This document shows, one piece after another, positions 30,285 to 35,168 of a stretch of DNA of 35,168 nucleotides (the stretch's first letter is position 1; every line of letters begins with the position of its first letter). The position numbers were made by a program, and so were the translations under genes. Below the pieces are notes generated by a model. That model saw nothing but the letters and a program-made list of their open reading frames with translations. It had not been told where the DNA came from and did not search any database. This DNA comes from CAYNDB01 sp964395915 (GTDB taxonomy: Bacteria; Nitrospinota_A; UBA7883; JAJRTC01), in the NCBI GenBank assembly GCA_964395915.1, contig CAYNDB010000009.1:1-35168 (forward strand), written 5' to 3'.

Positions 30285-30680
30285 TTATGGCAGGTCGCTC
30301 GCATCTCCTTGTTTTTTATCGACTTTCGATGGCGCTGAGACCGGCAGAAGCTGCTCCACAAGCGATGCCGCCAGACCGTCGTTACTTTTGAAAGCCATTT
30401 GCCTTGCAAGCTCCTCATCAAGCATCTCGGTAAACATCTCTTCCCCGGGCCCTTGTTTTATAAGCTCGTTTTTCTGAATCGCAGATCGCATAGTCTTCAA
30501 CATCTGGCTCATCAGTATCGATTCGAACTCCTTCGCCAATACTGTAAGCTTTTCCTTTTCCGTAGCGTTTTTCGCTCCGGTAACATCAAGAACGGACCGG
30601 CCAGCAAATCCCGGTTGCGGCCCGATATGAACTGGCTGAAATTGTGACGCTTTAATTCCTTCTATACCATCGGAACCCAT
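30285..30680 (-). CDS. flgJ: FlgJ-type rod-binding protein without muramidase
   Basis: The 131-residue protein matches the N-terminal rod-binding domain of FlgJ: LAKEFESILMSQMLKTMRSA, GPGEEMFTEMLDEELARQMA, then GLAASLVEQLL. The glucosaminidase half found in enterobacterial FlgJ is absent, as in many other phyla, so a separate enzyme must open the cell wall. It lies between flgI and flgN. Confidence 0.92.
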   Translation of the reverse strand: MGSDGIEGIKASQFQPVHIGPQPGFAGRSVLDVTGAKNATEKEKLTVLAKEFESILMSQMLKTMRSAIQKNELIKQGPGEEMFTEMLDEELARQMAFKSNDGLAASLVEQLLPVSAPSKVDKKQGDASDLP

Positions 30681-30753
30681 GGTTTTCTCATTCCTTCAGC
30701 TCATGGTTGTAATTTATTGCAGGTTACGCGCCAAAAATCCGACAAAGCCAAAC

Positions 30754-31769
30754 TTAGATGATTTCAAGCCGGGCTTTCAGCGCTCCGGCGGATTTAAGCG
30801 CTTGAAATATAGCAATTAAATCTCTGGGAGCAACACCCATGGCGTTCAACGCTTTCACCATATCCCCGATATTCACTCCCGGCTCTATCATCATTACCCG
30901 GCCAAATTTTCCCCCTACCTCCTCCACGGATAGCAATGTTTGNNNNNNNNNNNNNNNNNNNNNNNNNNNNNNNNNNNNNNNNNNNNNNNNNNNNNNNNNN
31001 NNNNNNNNNNNNNNNNNNNNNNNNNNNNNNNNNNNNNNNNNNCTATATTTCCAGGATCGAGAGCTTTGGCGACATCCGAGCCTATGGCCGCGTTGATGGC
31101 CGCTACAACCCGCTGGGTGGTTATAAAGTCCGGGTTGTACATGTTAAAAATTATTTTGTCCAATGAGTTAAAGTCGAACCCGACCTCTTTTTCTACCAAT
31201 GCGCCTCCGGATATGCGCGCCACGGTGGGATGATTTCTGGTGAGCGATGTTCTGCGCGTTCCGGCTTGATACGCTCCACCCACAGACACAGGTCCCTGCG
31301 CGACAGCGTAGATTTCACCATTGGCCGCCTTTAACGGGCTTAATAGAAGGGTTCCACCTTGCAGGCTTTTGGCGTCACCCAACGATGAGACCACCACGTC
31401 GATACGGCTTCCCTGCCTTGCGAACGGCGGTATTTCCGCAGTCACCATCACTGCGGCCACATTCTCCACCCGCACGTCCCTAAGCTGCCGGACATCAGAG
31501 ATTCCAAGCCTGGGGTCGACAAGTTTTCGGACGTCGACAGTGGTGCCGAGCCGCTCCAGCATTGAAAGCAGGGTCTGTATCGTAAACGGTGTTTTAAAGG
31601 AGTTGTCGCCGGAGTTTTTAAGCCCGACCACAAGTCCGTAGCCGATAAGCTGGTTGGCGCGCACTCCTTCTATGGACGATATATCCTTGAGCCGCTCCGC
31701 TGAAGCGTTGGCCGCAAACGCAATTGTCACAAGAAGCGACGTAAAGACAATATACCTCCTGAACTTCAT
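30754..31769 (-). CDS. flgI: Flagellar P-ring protein FlgI, interrupted by an assembly gap
   Basis: FlgI forms the periplasmic P-ring bushing around the rod. The upstream part (31769-31043, about 242 residues) begins with a signal peptide ending ANASA and then ERLKDISSIEGVRANQLIGYGLVVGL. The downstream part (30942-30754, 62 residues) ends the protein with GVNIGDMVKALNAMGVAPRDLIAIFQALKSAGALKARLEII. 100 Ns separate them. The two parts are in different frames if the N count is taken literally, so the placeholder is not the true length. GGAGAG precedes the ATG at 31769; nine codons of frame upstream are rejected. The gene itself is probably intact. Confidence 0.92.
30943..31042. other. Scaffold gap of 100 Ns
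   Basis: Exactly 100 N characters, the conventional placeholder for a gap of unknown size, lie inside flgI. To keep frame, the true length must leave remainder 2 on division by 3. Comparison with remembered FlgI sequences suggests around 80 residues, or roughly 240 bp, are missing. Confidence 0.9.
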
Positions 31770-31783
31770 AAAACTCTCCAATG

Positions 31784-32446
31784 TTAAAACGGCCATATGG
31801 TTCTGAAGGCATTGCTGAGCCAGCCTGGTTTTTTACTTCCGTCCATGGCTCCCTCGCCCGTATAAAGTATGTCGGCCGAAGCCATTTGCGACGAACGAAT
31901 TGTGTTGTTGTATGTTATGTCGTCCCGTCTTACTATGCCGCGAACGACTATGTATTGCTCCTCATTGTTTATCTTCATCCGCCGCTGGCCTTCTATGACC
32001 ATGTTGCCGTTGGGCATCACCTCCAGGACAAGGCAACTTACCGTGGCGGAGAATTGATCCGACCTGCCGGTCACTCCATTGCCCTTGAATTTCGCTCCGC
32101 CACCAAGTTTCATTTTCGTAGCTGTGGCCGCTCCGGTATCGATGGTTAAGGCGCTTTCCGTAGAGTGGTCGTCCTGTGTGTTCGATTTATTAATCGCTGT
32201 TGTTTTTTCCACAATATGGACGGTGACTATGTCGCCTACACGGCTCGCCTTGTTATCGGAAAAGAGCAGATTATTTTTCCCCGCTCCAGGCCAGAGTGAA
32301 CCGTTTTTGTATACTTTCTTTTCCGGCTCGACATCCACTTCCGGTCTTGGAGGGGGCGGGGAGACGCACGAGCTTAATATACCGACGAAAAGGACCACCG
32401 CCAAAGCCAGTCGGTATCGATGATTTTGGCTGAATATTTTGGTCAT
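31784..32446 (-). CDS. flgH: Flagellar L-ring lipoprotein FlgH
   Basis: FlgH builds the outer-membrane L-ring. The 220-residue precursor has a lipoprotein signal ending LSSC. The conserved body includes GSLWPGAGKNNLLFSDNKASRVGDIVTVHIVE, then SATVSCLVLEVMPNGNMVIEGQRRMKINNE and GIVRRDDITYNNTI. The ATG follows the flgA stop immediately, with GGAG in the last flgA codons. It lies between flgA and flgI. Confidence 0.97.
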   Translation of the reverse strand: MTKIFSQNHRYRLALAVVLFVGILSSCVSPPPPRPEVDVEPEKKVYKNGSLWPGAGKNNLLFSDNKASRVGDIVTVHIVEKTTAINKSNTQDDHSTESALTIDTGAATATKMKLGGGAKFKGNGVTGRSDQFSATVSCLVLEVMPNGNMVIEGQRRMKINNEEQYIVVRGIVRRDDITYNNTIRSSQMASADILYTGEGAMDGSKKPGWLSNAFRTIWPF

Positions 32447-33193
32447 TTAAAACTCCACCATAACTTCACCAGGTCCGGTAACCTTTGCGTTTATCGTTTT
32501 TTTAGATTCTATGTTTACAACTTTTATCCAGTCCCCGTGGTTCCCATCCTGCTTCGCCTTCCCGCGCGCTGTGATCGTCATGGCCCCCGATGTCGCAATA
32601 ACAGAAACCATCTCACCTGAGCGAATCATTTTTGGACTTGAGACAAAGCTTTCCCGCAAGCTTCCTCCGGCGCGAACGTTTCTGTTGAGCTGTTTACCGA
32701 CAATTTTCGAATAGTCTGTTATCAGAGCGCCAAACCCAGGCCCGGCCACACGCGGCTCGACCCTGAGATATTCTTCCAGCATGATCATTCCCTTTTTTAA
32801 ATCCCTGTCGGCCACGACAACATCCATAGTCATTTTTATTTCCGCGGTCGCGTTGATCTTGGCGATCACGCGGGAGTCTTTCATAAATGAAACGATGACA
32901 TATGCCCTGTCCCCCATGGTGGTCTGGTATGGGATACGAATATCAAAAGTGTCGAAATTTTCCGGAAGTTTGAGCGCTACGGGGATGGAGACGTTAATAT
33001 ACTCGATCTTTCGGCCGGGTCCTTCGAACTCTTCGCGTAGACGGGTCTTGATCGCGTTCCCGAGCCACCCGGCAATTTTTGCCGATCCTTTTGGCGCTAC
33101 GGCCGCTTCCACAGGCTCCGAAGCAAGTGGCGGAGCGACTGCCGCTGTTATAAGCGCAACAACAAGCGCCGCGGCCCTGACAAAATGTCTCAT
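32447..33193 (-). CDS. flgA: Flagellar P-ring chaperone FlgA
   Basis: FlgA is the periplasmic chaperone for FlgI assembly. The 248-residue precursor has a signal peptide (about 1-25). The central beta region leads to a SAF-type domain: VVVADRDLKKGMIMLEEYLRVEP, then VGKQLNRNVRAGGSLRESFV, and a last domain GEMVSVIATSGAMTITARGKAKQDGNHGDWIKVVNIESKK. All are standard for FlgA. AGGG lies about 10 nt before the ATG. Confidence 0.95.
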   Translation of the reverse strand: MRHFVRAAALVVALITAAVAPPLASEPVEAAVAPKGSAKIAGWLGNAIKTRLREEFEGPGRKIEYINVSIPVALKLPENFDTFDIRIPYQTTMGDRAYVIVSFMKDSRVIAKINATAEIKMTMDVVVADRDLKKGMIMLEEYLRVEPRVAGPGFGALITDYSKIVGKQLNRNVRAGGSLRESFVSSPKMIRSGEMVSVIATSGAMTITARGKAKQDGNHGDWIKVVNIESKKTINAKVTGPGEVMVEF

Positions 33194-33209
33194 AAATACT
33201 TTTCCCTAA

Positions 33210-33998
33210 TTAACGTTTAAGGTTTACCGCGTTCTGGAGCATTTCATCAGCGGCTTGCACAGCTTTCGAATTCACCTCGTAACCACGTTGGGCTATGATC
33301 ATCTGTGTGAGCTCTTCAACAACAGAAACGTTGGACACCTCGACAAACCCCTGCTGTATTGCTCCAAACTCATCGGTGCCCGGCAGACCGGTTATTGGCG
33401 GGCCGGACGCGTCCGATTCTTTATACAAACTGCTGCCATCGCTCAACAGACCCGCCGGGTTGACAAAATTGGCAAGCTCGATCTGCCCCACTTCGCTTGC
33501 GACGGTCGACCCGGATTGTGTTACGCTGATTTTCCCTTCACGGTCGATAGTTACGGACAGTGAATCCTCAGGAACGGTAATTGAGGGATAGAGAGGGTAT
33601 CCTTCGAGATTCACCATCTGGCCGGTGTTGTCTACCTGGAAATTCCCGGCTCTTGTATATTTGATCGAGCCATCAAACGTTTGAATCTGAAAAAAACCTT
33701 TTCCTTCTATGGCCACGTCAAGCTCGTTGCCCGTATTACGTACGCTACCTTGCAAAAATATCTTGGTTACACCCACCGGTTTCACACCAAGCCCTATTTG
33801 TATCCCGGTAGGCGCCTGGCTCCCCGTAGAGTTTATCGTGCCCGGGTCGCGGACCGTCTGGTATAAAAGATCCTGAAACTCGGCCCTGCTCTTTTTGAAC
33901 CCCAGAGTATTTACGTTGGCAAGGTTATTGGATATAACGTCGACGTTGATCTGCTGGGCGATCATTCCCGTCGCCCCTGTGTATAACGCTCTTATCAT
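33210..33998 (-). CDS. flgG: Distal rod protein FlgG
   Basis: FlgG forms the distal rod. The 262-residue protein, the usual length, starts MIRALYTGATGMIAQQINVD and has the rod signature VISNNLANVNTLGFKKSRAEFQDLLYQ. Its centre holds GNELDVAIEGKGFFQI and YTRAGNFQVD; the end is EELTQMIIAQRGYEVNSKAVQAADEMLQNAVNLKR. AGGAG lies 9 nt before the ATG. It is adjacent to flgF. Confidence 0.97.
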   Translation of the reverse strand: MIRALYTGATGMIAQQINVDVISNNLANVNTLGFKKSRAEFQDLLYQTVRDPGTINSTGSQAPTGIQIGLGVKPVGVTKIFLQGSVRNTGNELDVAIEGKGFFQIQTFDGSIKYTRAGNFQVDNTGQMVNLEGYPLYPSITVPEDSLSVTIDREGKISVTQSGSTVASEVGQIELANFVNPAGLLSDGSSLYKESDASGPPITGLPGTDEFGAIQQGFVEVSNVSVVEELTQMIIAQRGYEVNSKAVQAADEMLQNAVNLKR

Positions 33999-34023
33999 GT
34001 CTGTAATCTCCTGTATGCGTAAG

Positions 34024-34797
34024 TTACGGCCGCCCTATCTGGATAATAAGCTGTGTTGTCATCTGGTCGTTTTCCTGTATAACTTTTTTGAAAGCCTCCG
34101 CCACACGCTCGTTCCGGATGATTCCCGTCATCTGCCGGATGATATTTACGTTAGAGTTTTCAAGGCTTCCCTGAACCACTTCGCTGTTTGGCGATGGCAT
34201 GGCGGCGTTAGGTTCGTTGGACTTGAACAGCCCGTTACCCTCTTTTATCAGATTGGCGGGATCGGTAAATTCGACTATTTTCATCTTTCCTATGTCTCTT
34301 GGCAGAGCGGATGGCTCGTCACTGTCGGTAACCCACACCGTTCCGTCCTTGTCTATTGTCAAAAAATTCTCATACACATAAATAAGCCGGTCTGTTTCAT
34401 CCAGCACAGGGTGACCCTGGGCGTTTACCAGAGCGCCATCGGAGCCCACCTGAAAATGTCCGGCTCTTGTGTAACGCTCACCTTCATAGGTCATGACGGC
34501 AAAAAATCCGTCACCATTCAGGGCGACATCCAGAGGCGAGCCTGTGGCTCGCAGGGCGCCCTGCTCAAAGTTGGTGTATTGACCGGTTGCCAGAACGTAT
34601 TCCGATGATCCGGCAAGGTTGTTGCCATCGCCTTGCACAGCGTTCTTTCTTTCGCTTTTCGAAAGATAACTTTCAAAAGTAAGCTGATCGCCTTTAAACC
34701 CCGGCGTATTTATATTCGCAAGGTTGTTCGTTAAAGTATTCAGCTGTCTCTCAGCCGCCAAAGCGCCCGAAACGGCAACATACATCCCTTTATACAT
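34024..34797 (-). CDS. flgF: Proximal rod protein FlgF
   Basis: FlgF is a proximal rod component. From the ATG at 34797 it is 257 residues, starting MYKGMYVAVSGALAAERQLN with the signature TNNLANINTPGFKGDQLTFE, then GSPLDVALNGDGFFAV and RYTRAGHFQV. Its C-terminus is a typical rod helix (GIIRNERVAEAFKKVIQENDQM). The frame extends 13 codons upstream, but AAGGAG lies 4 nt before the chosen ATG. It is the first gene of the operon, about 30 nt after the predicted transcription start. Confidence 0.95.
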   Translation of the reverse strand: MYKGMYVAVSGALAAERQLNTLTNNLANINTPGFKGDQLTFESYLSKSERKNAVQGDGNNLAGSSEYVLATGQYTNFEQGALRATGSPLDVALNGDGFFAVMTYEGERYTRAGHFQVGSDGALVNAQGHPVLDETDRLIYVYENFLTIDKDGTVWVTDSDEPSALPRDIGKMKIVEFTDPANLIKEGNGLFKSNEPNAAMPSPNSEVVQGSLENSNVNIIRQMTGIIRNERVAEAFKKVIQENDQMTTQLIIQIGRP

Positions 34798-34838
34798 CGG
34801 TCTCCTTTCGTCAACAAAACCACTACTCCCTACCATTG

Positions 34839-34854
34839 AGCAAAGTCGGCGCCA
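34839..34854 (-). promoter_or_regulatory. Sigma-54 promoter of the flgF operon
   Basis: On the minus strand TGGCGCCGACTTTGCT matches the sigma-54 (RpoN) consensus, with the invariant GG and GC separated by 10 bases. Transcription would start near 34828, about 30 nt before flgF. Sigma-54 control of rod and hook genes is known in many flagellated bacteria and implies an NtrC/FlrC-type activator elsewhere. Confidence 0.75.
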
Positions 34855-34944
34855 ACTTTAATGGTCAATTTTTTGACGTATAATATGGGAACGGTTCGCA
34901 TAATTATTAGAAGGTGTCTCAAGATAACTGCGATATATTGACGT

Positions 34945-35168
34945 ATGAACGGAAAACCAAGAGCCATTCTGGTTCGCGACAAACTGTATATTTCACAAAA
35001 GGAATATTACAGAAAGATTTACGCCAAAGGTGGCGATACTCCGTGGGATAACGCGTTTGAAGTTACATGGCTTGAAAAAACTCTTACGACTTCAGGTCCG
35101 ACGAAAGGAAAAATGGCGTTGGAAATCGGAACAGGGTATGGCAAGGGAGCCAGGATATTAAAACGCGC
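34945..35168 (+). CDS. Class I SAM-dependent methyltransferase, 3' end missing
   Basis: A frame from ATG 34945 is open to the window edge (74 full codons). It contains KGGDTPWDNAFEVTWLE, a conserved lead-in of small class I methyltransferases, followed by the SAM-binding motif I, ALEIGTGYGKGARIL. The substrate is unknown. It is divergent from flgF across a 147-bp spacer that contains the sigma-54 promoter and an AT-rich part. Confidence 0.75.
   Translation, partial: MNGKPRAILVRDKLYISQKEYYRKIYAKGGDTPWDNAFEVTWLEKTLTTSGPTKGKMALEIGTGYGKGARILKR

Noticed and set aside
30915..31042. Continuation of flgI through the Ns into a different C-terminus
   Set aside because: The Ns are a placeholder; the real C-terminus is recognisable in the other frame at 30942-30754.
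34837..34944. Sigma-70 promoter from TTGACG and TATAAT near 34880
   Set aside because: The two elements are directly adjacent instead of about 17 bp apart, so they cannot form one promoter.
1..35168. CRISPR arrays, transposases or integrases
   Set aside because: No spaced direct repeats and no protein resembling a transposase or recombinase were seen on either strand.

Overview
The window looks like a chromosomal scaffold from a flagellated, type IV-piliated Gram-negative bacterium. Evidence for the envelope type is an outer-membrane secretin (PilQ), the P- and L-ring proteins FlgI and FlgH, several lipoproteins and a periplasmic di-heme peroxidase. Three features point away from the enteric/pseudomonad lineages and towards Nitrospinota/Nitrospirota/Desulfobacterota-like groups: an LL-diaminopimelate aminotransferase, a csrA-fliW pair after flgL, and an FlgJ without a muramidase domain. 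That placement is inference; no rRNA or tRNA gene is visible to settle it. A run of 100 Ns inside flgI shows this is a draft scaffold.

Layout: 1-715 holds the end of a two-receiver response regulator (+). 746-6028 (-) is a biosynthetic block: dapL-like aminotransferase, folK and a deoxynucleoside kinase (the last two overlapping), then panB and an acetolactate-synthase-like ThDP enzyme. 6349-8914 (+) pairs a Cys/His-rich PstS-like binding protein with a membrane GGDEF diguanylate cyclase. 8933-10489 is a small accessory module: a CI/LexA-like self-cleaving repressor (-) diverges from an excisionase-type HTH protein and an orphan gene (+). A palindromic operator lies across the shared promoter region, and the repressor message appears leaderless.

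10653-19415 (-) is a long probable operon: XRE-type regulator, pilM-N-O-P-Q, a lipoprotein, aroB and a second lipoprotein, closed by a clear intrinsic terminator. PilP carries an unusual N-terminal NTF2-like domain and lacks a lipobox. 19827-22298 (+) holds hisA, hisF, smpB and fliN. 22473-25342 (-) contains a 40-residue membrane peptide gene, a di-heme cytochrome c peroxidase, an SH3-like secreted protein and a dsrE2-tusA sulfur-relay pair.

25608-34797 (-) is the rod/ring/hook flagellar operon, transcribed flgF-G-A-H-I-J-N-K-L-csrA-fliW. It is preceded by a convincing sigma-54 promoter. A divergent, truncated methyltransferase gene ends the window. Motility (flagella), twitching/adhesion (pili) and second-messenger or post-transcriptional control (c-di-GMP, CsrA/FliW) are thus concentrated here. 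I see no CRISPR array, transposase or RNA gene. The least ordinary signals are the repressor switch, the fused PilP, the Cys/His-rich binding protein next to the cyclase, and the palindromes ahead of the pilus operon.
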